A DNA stretch of 64,000 nt, taken from contig NZ_FQZK01000001.1 of NCBI RefSeq assembly GCF_900141985.1, forward strand, positions 310,001-374,000, given 5' to 3'. Of this stretch, positions 7,894 through 16,668 are shown piece after piece. A model generated the notes under the pieces. The model worked only from the letters and a program-made list of their open reading frames with translations, had not been told where the DNA came from and did no database searches. The position numbers were made by a program, and so were the translations under genes. The stretch comes from Nocardiopsis flavescens (GTDB taxonomy: Bacteria; Actinomycetota; Actinomycetes; Streptosporangiales; Streptosporangiaceae). How positions within the stretch are numbered: the stretch's first letter is position 1; every line of letters begins with the position of its first letter.

Positions 7894-9462
7894 TCAGTCG
7901 CGCAGCTTCAGCGCCAGGAACAGGTCCACCCGGTGCTCCAGGCTGCTCAGGTCGCGTCCGGTCAGCTCCTCCACCCGGCCGATCCGGTACCGCAGCGTGT
8001 TCACGTGGACGTGCATCGAGGCCGCGCAGCGCTGCCAGGACCCCGAGTGCTCCAGGAACCGCTCCAGCGTCTCGACCAGCTCCGACCGGTGGTCCCGGTC
8101 GTAGGCCACCAGCGGCCCCAGCAGCCGCTCCCGGTAGGAGCTCTGCACCTCCTCCGGGACCGAGGCCAGCAGCAGCTCGTGGGAGTCGATCTCCGCCCCC
8201 GCGATCACCCGCCACCGGCCGCCGCGCAGCTCGGCCAGCCGCCGGGCGTGCCGGGCCTCCACCGCCGCGCCCCGCAGCTCCGGGACGCCGCGCGCGGCCG
8301 AGGACGACCCCAGCGCCAGCCGGTGGTCCAGCAGGCCCCCCTCCAGCACCCGCGCCCCGGCCACCAGCACCGTGCGCACCCGCTCGGCCGCCTCCCGGGG
8401 GTCTCCGCCGGCGGCCACCGGGACCAGCGCCAGCGTGTCGCCGTCCCCGTCACCGGTCACCACCGCGCCGGGCAGGTCCGCCACCAGCTCCGCCACCACG
8501 TGCCGGGCCAGCTCGCCCGAACGCGGCGCGGGCAGCATCACGGCGCTGACCACCACGTGGTCCTCGCCCCCGCCCTGCGGGGTGCCCCGCAGCAGCGCCG
8601 ACACCTCGTCGAACCGCTGCGCGGCCAGCAGCCGGGCCACCCCCTCCAGGTGCCGGGCCTCGGTGCTCCACCTCTCCTCCAGCCGGCCCCGGGCCAGCAC
8701 GGCCACCGACGCCAGCTCCGCGACCGTCTCGCGCTCCTCCTCCGACCACACCGCCTCGTCGCCGGCGCACACCAGCAGCCACCGCGACAGCGGGTGCGAC
8801 CGGGACGTGGCCGCCTCCCGCACCGTCACCACCGCCTCGCCGGCGCCGGCGAGACGGGTGGTGTGCGGCAGCAGCGGCCACGACAGCGTTCGGGCGGCCA
8901 GCCACTCGCGCTCGGCCCGGCCCAGGCCCGCCCCGTCCCCGGCGACCAGCCGGCCCGTCGGGGAGACCACCCACGCGCGCACCCCCACCTGGGCCGACGC
9001 CCGCGCGAAGACCTCGGCGAAGTCCGCGCCCGCGGCCACCTCCGCCACCGCCTGGCGCAGGCGGTCCCGGTGGCGCGCCAGCCCGGCGAACCTGCGCCGG
9101 GTGTGCGACCCCAGCACCTCCTCGGTCACCGCGCCGAACGACGTCTCCGCCGGAACCTCCACCAGCGGCACGCCCCGCCGCGCGCACGCCTGCACCAGGT
9201 CGTCCGGCACCGAGCCCAGCGCCGTCCCCGCGGCGACCGCCACGGCGCCGGCCGCCTGCACCGAGGCCACGAACCGGTCCGAGTCCTGCGGCCCCTCGTG
9301 CCACATCATCCCCGTCAGCACCAGCTCGCCCCCGCGCAGGTACCGCTCCGGTTCGAGCAGGTCGGTGGTGTAGGCCCACCCCACCTCGCGGTCGGCGTGC
9401 TCGGCCCCCGCCAGGAAGCGCAGGTGCAGCCGCTCGACCGCGATCAAGTCGCCAAGGCGCAT
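7894..9462 (-). CDS. PucR-family transcriptional regulator of purine catabolism
   Basis: A 522-residue regulator. Residues 1-120 form the N-terminal PucR purine-sensing-type domain (RLGDLIAVERLHLRFLAG, YLRGGELVLTGM). A central GGDEF-like/PucR middle domain follows, and the C terminus is the PucR helix-turn-helix with AASMHVHVNTLRYRIGRVEELTGRDL. In Bacillus PucR controls uptake and breakdown of purines. It is divergent from xanthine dehydrogenase genes here, which fits control of that operon. The ATG at 9462 has GGGGGA 4-5 bases upstream; an extended frame to 9549 has no ribosome site and runs through the probable operator. Confidence 0.9.
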   Translation of the reverse strand: MRLGDLIAVERLHLRFLAGAEHADREVGWAYTTDLLEPERYLRGGELVLTGMMWHEGPQDSDRFVASVQAAGAVAVAAGTALGSVPDDLVQACARRGVPLVEVPAETSFGAVTEEVLGSHTRRRFAGLARHRDRLRQAVAEVAAGADFAEVFARASAQVGVRAWVVSPTGRLVAGDGAGLGRAEREWLAARTLSWPLLPHTTRLAGAGEAVVTVREAATSRSHPLSRWLLVCAGDEAVWSEEERETVAELASVAVLARGRLEERWSTEARHLEGVARLLAAQRFDEVSALLRGTPQGGGEDHVVVSAVMLPAPRSGELARHVVAELVADLPGAVVTGDGDGDTLALVPVAAGGDPREAAERVRTVLVAGARVLEGGLLDHRLALGSSSAARGVPELRGAAVEARHARRLAELRGGRWRVIAGAEIDSHELLLASVPEEVQSSYRERLLGPLVAYDRDHRSELVETLERFLEHSGSWQRCAASMHVHVNTLRYRIGRVEELTGRDLSSLEHRVDLFLALKLRD

Positions 9463-9484
9463 GAACGTCCCCCGAGTCCGAGTG

Positions 9485-9525
9485 TCGATGGTGGTGCCCG
9501 AGACGATACGGGACTTCGATGGTGG
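9485..9525. promoter_or_regulatory. Direct repeats TCGATGGTGG, 31 bp apart, between PucR and xdh genes
   Basis: TCGATGGTGG occurs at 9485-9494 and again identically at 9516-9525, a 31-bp step or about three helical turns, within the divergent PucR/xdh intergenic region (9463-9685). Spacing on one helix face suggests binding sites for one dimeric or tetrameric regulator, most simply PucR itself. A GGAAC-N5-GTTCC inverted repeat lies at 9574-9588. Confidence 0.5.
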
Positions 9526-9685
9526 GGACGTACGAACGCACCCGCGCACCCCGCTTGTAGGAAACGACCAACGGGAACCGTTCGTTCCGCCGCCACTTCA
9601 TGTCATCGCCGCCTGGAACCGACGACACCCCAGTGGTGTACTTCACATCACCATCAGGGCACACGACACACGAGGATCCCTTCAC

Positions 9686-10555
9686 ATGCGATTCCTGAGC
9701 CCCTCCACCCTGCAGGAGGCGCTTGAGGCCAAGGCCGAGCACCCCGGAGCCGTCCCGATCACCGGCGGCACCGACGTCATGGTCGAGCTGAACTTCGACA
9801 AGCGCCGGCCCGACCTCCTGCTCGACCTCACCCGCGTCGCCGAACTCGGCCGCTGGGAGGCCGACGGCGAGGGCCGCACGCGCCTGGGCGCCGCCGTGCC
9901 CTACAGCCGCATCATCGCCGAACTGCCCGCCCTGGCGCCCGGCCTGGCCAAGGCCTCCCGGACCGTCGCCTCCCCGCAGATCCGCAACCGCGGCACCGTC
10001 GGAGGCAACCTCGGGGGCGCCTCCCCCGCCGGGGACGCCCTCCCGCCGCTGCTGGCCACCGACGCCCTCGTCGAACTCGCCTCCGTCCGGGGCACCCGCA
10101 CCGTCCGGGCCCGCGACTACTTCCTGTCGTTCCGCACCACCGCCCGCCGGGACGACGAGCTGATCACCGCGGTCGTGCTGCCCGCGCCCGCCGGCCCCCA
10201 GCACTTCGCCAAGATCGGCACCCGCAACGCCATGGTCATCGCCGTCACCTCCTTCGCGCTGGCCCTGGACACCCGCGGCCGCACCGTCGGCACCGGCATC
10301 GGCTCGGCCGGCCCCACCCCGCTGCGCGCCGAGGCCGCCGAGGACTTCCTCGCCGGGGAGATCGACTGGGACTCCCCCGCCCCGCTGCCCGAGGCCGCCG
10401 TCCGCCGCTTCGGCGAGCTCGTCGCCGCGGCGGCCCGCCCCATCGACGACCAGCGCGGCAGCGCCGCCTACCGGCGCCACGCCCTGTCCGTCATGGCCCG
10501 CCGCACCCTGACCTGGTCCATCACCGACTACCGCAAGGAAGCCGCATGCGCGTGA
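9686..10555 (+). CDS. Xanthine dehydrogenase-family FAD-binding subunit
   Basis: A 289-residue molybdopterin dehydrogenase FAD-binding subunit of the CO dehydrogenase/xanthine dehydrogenase family. The pyrophosphate-binding segments are VPITGGTDVMVE near residue 33 and QIRNRGTVGGNLGGASPAGD near residue 100, followed by the C-terminal alpha+beta domain. It would pass electrons from the FeS subunit to NAD or another acceptor. The ATG at 9686 has GAGGA 9 bases upstream. It overlaps the FeS subunit by 10 bases, so the four genes 9686-14836 form one tightly coupled operon, divergent from PucR. Corresponds in role to PucC/XdhB. Confidence 0.92.
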   Translation: MRFLSPSTLQEALEAKAEHPGAVPITGGTDVMVELNFDKRRPDLLLDLTRVAELGRWEADGEGRTRLGAAVPYSRIIAELPALAPGLAKASRTVASPQIRNRGTVGGNLGGASPAGDALPPLLATDALVELASVRGTRTVRARDYFLSFRTTARRDDELITAVVLPAPAGPQHFAKIGTRNAMVIAVTSFALALDTRGRTVGTGIGSAGPTPLRAEAAEDFLAGEIDWDSPAPLPEAAVRRFGELVAAAARPIDDQRGSAAYRRHALSVMARRTLTWSITDYRKEAACA

Positions 10556-11070
10556 ACATCAACGTCAACGGCCAGAACGTCACCGCCGACGACGTCTGGG
10601 CCGGCGAGAGCCTGCTCTACGTCCTGCGCGAGCGCCTGGGCCTGCCCGGCAGCAAGAACGCCTGCGAACAGGGCGAGTGCGGCTCCTGCACCGTCTACCT
10701 CGACGACGTCACCGTGTGCTCGTGCATGGTGGCCGCGGGCCAGGCCGAGGGCCGCTCCGTGCGCACCGTCGAGGGCCTGGCCCAGGGCGCGGGCAAGGGC
10801 GGCGACCGCCCCCTGAACAGCGTGCAGCAGGCCTTCCTGGACGCCGGAGCCGTCCAGTGCGGCTTCTGCACCCCGGGCCTGCTCGTGCAGACCGACGACC
10901 TGCTCGACCGGACCGTCGGCGCCGGGCTGCCCGCCCCCACCGACCCCGAGATCCGCGAGGCCCTGGCCGGCAACCTCTGCCGCTGCACCGGCTACGAGAA
11001 GATCCTCGACGCCGTCCGCCTGGCCGCCGACCGCCTCGCCGACACCGACAACGCGGGGAGCAACGCGTGA
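10546..11070 (+). CDS. Xanthine dehydrogenase-family 2Fe-2S subunit
   Basis: A 174-residue protein with both [2Fe-2S] centres of the family. The plant-type centre uses Cys40, Cys45, Cys48 and Cys60 in ACEQGECGSCTV...CSC; the second uses Cys105, Cys108, Cys145 and Cys147 in CGFCTPG and NLCRCTGY. It shuttles electrons from the Mo site to FAD. The ATG at 10546 has AAGGAA upstream and starts inside the previous gene; its stop overlaps the GTG of the amidohydrolase. Corresponds in role to PucE/XdhC. Confidence 0.94.
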   Translation: MRVNINVNGQNVTADDVWAGESLLYVLRERLGLPGSKNACEQGECGSCTVYLDDVTVCSCMVAAGQAEGRSVRTVEGLAQGAGKGGDRPLNSVQQAFLDAGAVQCGFCTPGLLVQTDDLLDRTVGAGLPAPTDPEIREALAGNLCRCTGYEKILDAVRLAADRLADTDNAGSNA

Positions 11071-12437
11071 CCGACCACCGCAGCCTCGTCATCGAGGGCG
11101 CCCACGTCGCCACCGTCGACGGCGCCGAACACCCCGACGGGCACATCGTCGCCCGCGCGGGGGCCATCACCGCCGTCGGCCCCGGCCCCGCCCCCGCCCA
11201 CCTGGTCCCCGACGACGCGACCCGCGTCGACGGCCGCGGCCACCTCGCCACCCCGGGCCTGGTCAACACCCACAACCACCTGTACCAGTGGGCCACCCAG
11301 GGGCTGTTCACCGACGGCACCCTCTTCGAATGGCTCGTCGGCTCCTACGAGATCTGGCACCGCCTCGACGCCCGGGTCGTCGCCGACACCACCACCGCCG
11401 GGCTCGCCCACCTGGCCCTGTCCGGCTGCACCACCGCCTCGGACCACCACTACATCCACCCCGCCGGGCGCGGCGACATCGTCGACGCCCAGGTCGGCGC
11501 GGCCCTGGAGGTGGGCCTGCGCCTGGACCTGGCCCGCGGCTCCATGGACCGCGGCCACAGCCAGGGCGGCCTGCCCCCGGACAGCGTCGTGGAGACCCTC
11601 GACGGGGCCCTGGCGGGCACCGCCGAGGCCGTCGACGCCCACCACGACCCCTCCCCCGCGTCCATGACGCGCGTCGCGGTCGCCCCCTGCTCCCCCTTCT
11701 CCGTCAGCCGCGACCTCATGGTCGAGTCCGCGCGCCTGGCCCGCGACCGGGGGGTGCGCCTGCACACCCACCTCGCCGAGACCCTCGACGAGGAGGAGCA
11801 GTGCCGCGCCGAGTTCGGCTGCACCCCCGTCGAGTACGCGGAGAAGCTCGGCTGGCTCGGCCCCGACGTCTGGTTCGCCCACGCCGTCCACCTGTCCGAC
11901 GACGCCATCGCCCGGATGGCCGCGACCGGCACCGGCGTCGCCCACTGCCCCACCTCCAACGCCCGCCTGGGCGCCGGCATCTGCCGCACCACCGAACTCC
12001 TGGCCGCCGGGGTCCCCGTGGGCCTGGGCGTGGACGGCCCCGCCTCCAGCGAGCTCACCCCGCTGGCCGGGGAGATGCACCAGGCGCTGCTCATGGCCCG
12101 CGCCCGCAGGGGCCCCCAGGCTCTCAGCGCCCGCCAGGCCCTGCACATGGCCACCCTGGGCGGCGCCCGCGTCCTGGGCCGCGACGCCGAACTCGGCTCC
12201 CTGACCGTCGGCAAGCAGGCCGACATCGCCCTGTGGCGCGTCGACGGCCCCGGCTACGACGTCATCGCCGACCCCGTCGTCGCCGCCGTCTTCGGCCCCA
12301 CCCCGCCGCTGGCCGGCCTGTGGGTCGGCGCCCGCCCCGTCGTCAGCGGCGGGGAACTCACCACCGTCACCCGCGAGGCCGCCGCGGCCCGCGGCCGCAA
12401 CGCCCACGCGCGACTGATCCAGGAGGCGAACCGCTGA
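11067..12437 (+). CDS. 8-oxoguanine deaminase-like amidohydrolase
   Basis: A 456-residue metal-dependent deaminase of the amidohydrolase superfamily (AtzB/TrzN/8-oxoguanine deaminase branch). Metal ligands are His69 and His71 in NTHNH, His235 in LHTHLAE, His272 near FAHAVH and Asp323 in GVDGPASSE. Its position between the FeS and Mo subunits of a xanthine dehydrogenase points to a purine substrate, so deamination of 8-oxoguanine to urate, or of guanine to xanthine, is the best reading. Separate enzymes for S-adenosylhomocysteine or chlorohydroxyatrazine share the fold. The GTG start overlaps the preceding stop (GTGA) and the stop overlaps the next ATG (TGATG). Confidence 0.85.
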   Translation: MTDHRSLVIEGAHVATVDGAEHPDGHIVARAGAITAVGPGPAPAHLVPDDATRVDGRGHLATPGLVNTHNHLYQWATQGLFTDGTLFEWLVGSYEIWHRLDARVVADTTTAGLAHLALSGCTTASDHHYIHPAGRGDIVDAQVGAALEVGLRLDLARGSMDRGHSQGGLPPDSVVETLDGALAGTAEAVDAHHDPSPASMTRVAVAPCSPFSVSRDLMVESARLARDRGVRLHTHLAETLDEEEQCRAEFGCTPVEYAEKLGWLGPDVWFAHAVHLSDDAIARMAATGTGVAHCPTSNARLGAGICRTTELLAAGVPVGLGVDGPASSELTPLAGEMHQALLMARARRGPQALSARQALHMATLGGARVLGRDAELGSLTVGKQADIALWRVDGPGYDVIADPVVAAVFGPTPPLAGLWVGARPVVSGGELTTVTREAAAARGRNAHARLIQEANR

Positions 12438-14836
12438 TGGCAGCGACCACCGTCACCGACCTCACCAGCACCACCAGGGACGGCATCGGCGCCAGCCCGC
12501 TCCGCCCCGACGGCACACTCAAGGTCACCGGCGAATTCGCCTACTCCTCCGACATGTGGATGGAGGGCATGCTCTGGGGCGCCACCCTGCGCAGCCCCCA
12601 CCCGCACGCGGAGATCCTCTCCGTCGACATCACCGGGGCCCTCAAGGTTCCCGGCGTCGAGGCCGTCCTCACCCACGAGGACGTGCCCGGCGCCAAGCGA
12701 TACGGCCTGGAGTTCGAGGACCAGCCCGTCCTCGCCTACGGCAAGGTCCGCTACAAGGGCGAGCCCGTCGCCGTCGTGGCCGCCGACCACCCCGAGACCG
12801 CCCGCCGCGCCATGGAGCGCATCCGGGTCGACTACCGGGTCCTGGAGCCGGTCACCGACCCGCGCCGGGCCGCCATGGACCCGCACTGCCCCCTGGTCCA
12901 CGAGGCCGGGTCGATCCCCGACCACCCCGAGTACAACCAGCGCGGCAACCGCCTGCGCCACCAGCCCATCCGCACCGGCGACTTCACCGGGCCCGACGCC
13001 GACGCGGCCCTGGAGGCCCTGCGCGCCCGCGCCGACGTGATCGTCGCCGACGAGTACGAGGTCGGCATGCAGGACCAGGCCTTCCTCGGCCCCGAGTCCG
13101 GCATGGCCGTCCCGGCCGAGGACGGCGGCGTCGACCTCTACGTCGCCACCCAGTGGATCCACGTCGACCAGCGCCAGATCGCCCCGGCCCTGGGCCTGCC
13201 CCAGGAGAAGGTCCGCGTCACCCTGGCCGGCGTCGGCGGCGCCTTCGGCGCCCGCGAGGACCTGTCCATGCAGATCCACGCCTGCATGCTCGCCCTGCAC
13301 ACCCGCAAGCCCGTCAAGTTCGTCTACAACCGCGAGGAGTCCTTCTACGGGCACGTCCACCGCCACCCCGCCAGGATGCGCTACGAGCACGGCGCCCTGG
13401 CCGACGGCACCCTGCTCTACGCCACCGCCGAGGTCATCGTCGACGGCGGCGCCTATGCCTCGGCCACCCCGGCCGTGGTCGGCGTCGCCTCCTCCCTGGG
13501 CCTGGGCCCCTACGAGATCCCCCACGCCCGCGTCGACGCCTACGGCGTCTACACCAACAACCCGCCCTGCGGCGCCATGCGCGGCTTCGGCGCGGTCCAG
13601 GCCTGCTTCGCCTACGAGTCCCAGATGGACCGGCTGGCGCAGGAGCTGGACATGCACCCCGTCGAGCTGCGCATCAGGAACGCCATGAGCCAGGGGTCAC
13701 GCGTCATCACCGGGCAGGAGGTCGACATGCCCCTGCCCATGGCCGACATGCTCGCCCGCGCCCGCGACCTGCCCATGCCCCCCGAGCGCGCGGCCCTGCC
13801 CGACCCGGCGGACCTGCGCACCCTGCCCGGCGGCGTCGCCGGGACCACCCACGGCGAGGGCGTCGTCCGCGGCGTCGGCTACGGGGTGGGCCTGAAGAAC
13901 CTCTGCTTCTCGGAGGGCTTCGACGACTACTCGACCGCGCGCGTGCGCCTGGAGTCGGCGGGCGGCGAGCCCGTCGCCCTCGTCCACACCGCCGCCGCAG
14001 AGGTCGGCCAGGGCCTGGTCACCGTCAAGGGCCAGATCGCCCGCACCGAGCTGGGCGTGGAGAAGGTCGTCATCGCCCCCGCCGACACCAGCGTCGGCTC
14101 GGCCGGGTCCTCCTCCGCCTCCCGCCAGACCTACATGACCGGCGGCGCCGTGCGCGCCGCCTGCCTGGCGGTGCGCGGGGAGGTCTTCGCCCTGGCCCGC
14201 GAGCGCGGCCACGTCCCCGACTCCGTGGGCGACGAGGAGCTGTCCCTCACCGGGGGCAAGGTCGTCGCGCGCACCCTGGGCGCCCTGGTCTCCCTCGCCG
14301 ACCTGCTCGCCGACGGCACCGTCGTGGAGCAGACCCGCGAGTACCACCACCGCCCCACCGAGATGCTCGACCCCACCCTGGGGCAGGGCTCCTCCCACAC
14401 CCAGTTCGGGATGTGCGTCCACCGCGCCGTCGTGGACGTGGACGTGGACCTGGGCCTGGTCAAGGTCATCGCCCTGGACGCGGTCCAGGACGTCGGCAAG
14501 ATCATGCACCCGCTCCAGCTCATCGGCCAGATCCAGGGCGGCTCCACCCAGGGCCTGGGCCTGGCCCTGATGGAGGAGGTCCAGGTCGGCGAGGGGCAGA
14601 TCCGCAACCCGTCCTTCACCGACTACCTCATCCCCACCATCCTCGACACCCCGCCCATGCGGATCGAGGTCCTCGAACACCCCGACCCGCACGCGCCCTA
14701 CGGCGTGCGCGGCGCCGGGGAGCCGCCCACGCTGTCCTCCACGCCCGCCGTCGTGGCCGCCGTCCGCGCCGCCACCGGCCGGGCGCTCACCCACGCGCCC
14801 GTGCGCCCCGAGGACATCGTCGGCATCCCCCTGTAA
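12437..14836 (+). CDS. pucD: Xanthine dehydrogenase molybdenum-binding subunit (PucD type)
   Basis: A 799-residue catalytic subunit that binds the molybdopterin cofactor and hydroxylates purines. The order is the hammerhead domain (residues 20-135, GIGASPLRPDGTLKVTGEFAY), the Mo-binding domains with GVGGAFGAREDLS and CGAMRGFGAVQ, GQGLVTVKGQIA, and the catalytic base Glu762 in GVRGAGEPPTLSS. Length and the N-terminal wording match the actinobacterial/Bacillus PucD group rather than the longer eukaryotic single-chain enzyme. AGGAGG lies at 12421-12426, 10 bases before the ATG, which overlaps the deaminase stop. A strong hairpin follows, so it is the last gene of the operon. Confidence 0.92.
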   Translation: MAATTVTDLTSTTRDGIGASPLRPDGTLKVTGEFAYSSDMWMEGMLWGATLRSPHPHAEILSVDITGALKVPGVEAVLTHEDVPGAKRYGLEFEDQPVLAYGKVRYKGEPVAVVAADHPETARRAMERIRVDYRVLEPVTDPRRAAMDPHCPLVHEAGSIPDHPEYNQRGNRLRHQPIRTGDFTGPDADAALEALRARADVIVADEYEVGMQDQAFLGPESGMAVPAEDGGVDLYVATQWIHVDQRQIAPALGLPQEKVRVTLAGVGGAFGAREDLSMQIHACMLALHTRKPVKFVYNREESFYGHVHRHPARMRYEHGALADGTLLYATAEVIVDGGAYASATPAVVGVASSLGLGPYEIPHARVDAYGVYTNNPPCGAMRGFGAVQACFAYESQMDRLAQELDMHPVELRIRNAMSQGSRVITGQEVDMPLPMADMLARARDLPMPPERAALPDPADLRTLPGGVAGTTHGEGVVRGVGYGVGLKNLCFSEGFDDYSTARVRLESAGGEPVALVHTAAAEVGQGLVTVKGQIARTELGVEKVVIAPADTSVGSAGSSSASRQTYMTGGAVRAACLAVRGEVFALARERGHVPDSVGDEELSLTGGKVVARTLGALVSLADLLADGTVVEQTREYHHRPTEMLDPTLGQGSSHTQFGMCVHRAVVDVDVDLGLVKVIALDAVQDVGKIMHPLQLIGQIQGGSTQGLGLALMEEVQVGEGQIRNPSFTDYLIPTILDTPPMRIEVLEHPDPHAPYGVRGAGEPPTLSSTPAVVAAVRAATGRALTHAPVRPEDIVGIPL

Positions 14837-14843
14837 GCCCGCA

Positions 14844-14874
14844 GGCGGTGCGGCGGCGACCCCGCCGCACCGCC
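14844..14874 (+). terminator. Hairpin terminator after the xanthine dehydrogenase operon
   Basis: Perfect 13-bp arms GGCGGTGCGGCGG and CCGCCGCACCGCC with a 5-base loop, starting 7 bases after the pucD stop and followed by a pyrimidine-only run CCCCTCCCTC. Confidence 0.8.
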
Positions 14875-14985
14875 CCCCTCCCTCACCCACCCGGTGAGCG
14901 GCCCCGGCGCACGCGCCCATCCGCGCACGCGCGCGCCACCGCCCCGGGCCGCGGGACCGCCGACGGCCCCGCACGCCCACGGAGA

Positions 14986-15000
14986 GTCACCCAGAGTGAC
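14986..15000. promoter_or_regulatory. Inverted repeat GTCAC-N5-GTGAC upstream of the purine permease
   Basis: GTCAC (14986-14990) and GTGAC (14996-15000) are perfect 5-bp arms, 55 bases before the permease start and downstream of the operon terminator. The permease therefore probably has its own promoter and this could be an operator. Short arms keep confidence low. Confidence 0.3.
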
Positions 15001-15054
15001 ACTCCGAACACGACAGGCGACCCACGGCCGCCCCGTTTCCCTCCAGGAGGGGAC

Positions 15055-16494
15055 ATGACCCCACGCGACAGCGCCCAGCGCCCGCAGTCCACCCCCCGCG
15101 AAGGTCGATCCTGGCTCGACCGCTACTTCTCCATCACCCACCGGGGCTCCACCCCCGGCCGCGAACTCCGCGGCGGACTCACCACCTTCATGGCGATGGC
15201 CTACATCATCGTCCTCAACCCCGTCATCCTGGGCGGCGCCACCGACATCAACGGCGACCACCTCGACCCCGCCCAGCTCACCACCATGACCGCCCTGTCC
15301 GCCGGGCTGGTCACCGTCATGATGGGCGTGGTCGGACGCGCCCCCATCGCCTGCGCCGCCGCCCTCGGGGTGATGGCGGTCGTCGCCTACCAGGCCGCGC
15401 CCGCCATGACCTGGCCCGAGGCCATGGGCCTGGTGGTCTGGCAGGGCGTCGTCATCATCGCCATGGTCCTCACCGGCGTCCGCACCGCCGTCATGAACGC
15501 CCTGCCCCGCGACCTGAAGGTCGCCATCGGCGTCGGCATCGGCCTGTTCGTCACCCTCATCGGCCTCAAGAACGCCGGGTTCGTCAGCCGGGGCGAGGGC
15601 GGCAGCCTCCTGCAGATGGGGGCCGAGGCCGACGGCGGACACCTGCTGGGCTGGCCCGTGCTGATCTTCGTCATCGGCCTCACCCTCGCCTCGATCCTGC
15701 TGGTCCGCGGCGTCCCCGGCGCCATCTTCTACGGCATCGTCGGCGCCACCGCCCTGGCCGTCGCCGTCCACTACGCCTTCGGGCTCGACGCCGCGCAGTG
15801 GGGCGGCAGCGCACCCGAGCTGCCGGCCTCGCCGATCGCCGCCCCCGACTTCGGCCTCCTCTTCCAGGTCGACCTCCTGGGCGCCTGGACCACCGCCGGC
15901 CCCACCACCGCCGGCGTCATCCTCTTCACCCTCGTCCTGGCCGGGTTCTTCGACGCCGTGGGCACCATCCTGGCCATCGGCGCCAAGGCCGGCATCACCG
16001 ACGAGCGCGGCGCCATGCCCCGCGTCAACCAGATCCTCGTCACCGACGGCACCGGCGCCGTCGTCGGGGGCCTGACCAGCTCCTCGGCCACCCTCGTCTT
16101 CGTCGAGTCCACCGCCGGGGTCGGCGAGGGCGCCCGGACCGGGCTGTCCAGCGTCGTCACCGGGGCCCTGTTCCTGACCGCGATCGTCTTCGCCCCGGTC
16201 TTCTCCATCGTGCCCGCCCAGGCGGCCTCGGTCGCCATGGTCCTGGTGGGGGCGCTGATGATGACCCACATCGCCGACATCGACTGGACCGACCCGGGCG
16301 TGGCGGTCCCCGCCTTCCTCACCATCGCGATGATGCCCTTCGCGTTCGACATCGCGAGCGGGATCGGGATCGGGATCATCGCGCACACCGTCCTGCGCAC
16401 CGCGCAGGGGCGCGTCCGCGACGTCGGATGGCTCATGTGGGTCCTCACCGCCGTCTTCGTCTTCGACTTCTCCATGCACGCCCTCGGCCTCTGA
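15055..16494 (+). CDS. Purine (guanine/hypoxanthine/adenine) permease, AzgA-type NCS2 transporter
   Basis: A 479-residue polytopic membrane protein with about 12-14 hydrophobic spans. It opens with WLDRYFSITHRGSTPGRELRGGLTTFMAMAYIIVLNP, shown here in part, which is the AzgA-like start, and has the substrate motif FVESTAGVGEGARTGL in the second half and FDAVGTI in the core. AzgA family members are proton symporters of guanine, hypoxanthine or adenine. Gene context with a purine-oxidising enzyme set supports purine uptake. AGGAGG at 15045-15050 fixes the ATG at 15055. It is 218 bases downstream of the operon and separated by a terminator, and is followed by its own hairpin. Confidence 0.92.
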   Translation: MTPRDSAQRPQSTPREGRSWLDRYFSITHRGSTPGRELRGGLTTFMAMAYIIVLNPVILGGATDINGDHLDPAQLTTMTALSAGLVTVMMGVVGRAPIACAAALGVMAVVAYQAAPAMTWPEAMGLVVWQGVVIIAMVLTGVRTAVMNALPRDLKVAIGVGIGLFVTLIGLKNAGFVSRGEGGSLLQMGAEADGGHLLGWPVLIFVIGLTLASILLVRGVPGAIFYGIVGATALAVAVHYAFGLDAAQWGGSAPELPASPIAAPDFGLLFQVDLLGAWTTAGPTTAGVILFTLVLAGFFDAVGTILAIGAKAGITDERGAMPRVNQILVTDGTGAVVGGLTSSSATLVFVESTAGVGEGARTGLSSVVTGALFLTAIVFAPVFSIVPAQAASVAMVLVGALMMTHIADIDWTDPGVAVPAFLTIAMMPFAFDIASGIGIGIIAHTVLRTAQGRVRDVGWLMWVLTAVFVFDFSMHALGL

Positions 16495-16510
16495 TCCGGC
16501 CGGGATGCCA

Positions 16511-16545
16511 GGAGACCGGTTCGCGAGGTTTGCGGGCCGGTCTCC
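16511..16545 (+). terminator. Hairpin after the purine permease
   Basis: Perfect 9-bp arms GGAGACCGG and CCGGTCTCC separated by 17 bases, starting 17 bases after the stop and followed by CCCCG. The long loop makes it a weaker terminator than the others in the window. Confidence 0.55.
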
Positions 16546-16668
16546 CCCCGCGTCCGGAAAAAGGAAGGCGACTATCACCTCCGGGCAAGGCCCGCGCCCC
16601 CCGCGGACCACGTCACAGTGGGTGATGGAGGCCGCAGCGGGCGGCCCCCCTGCGACAGGGCGCGCCCC

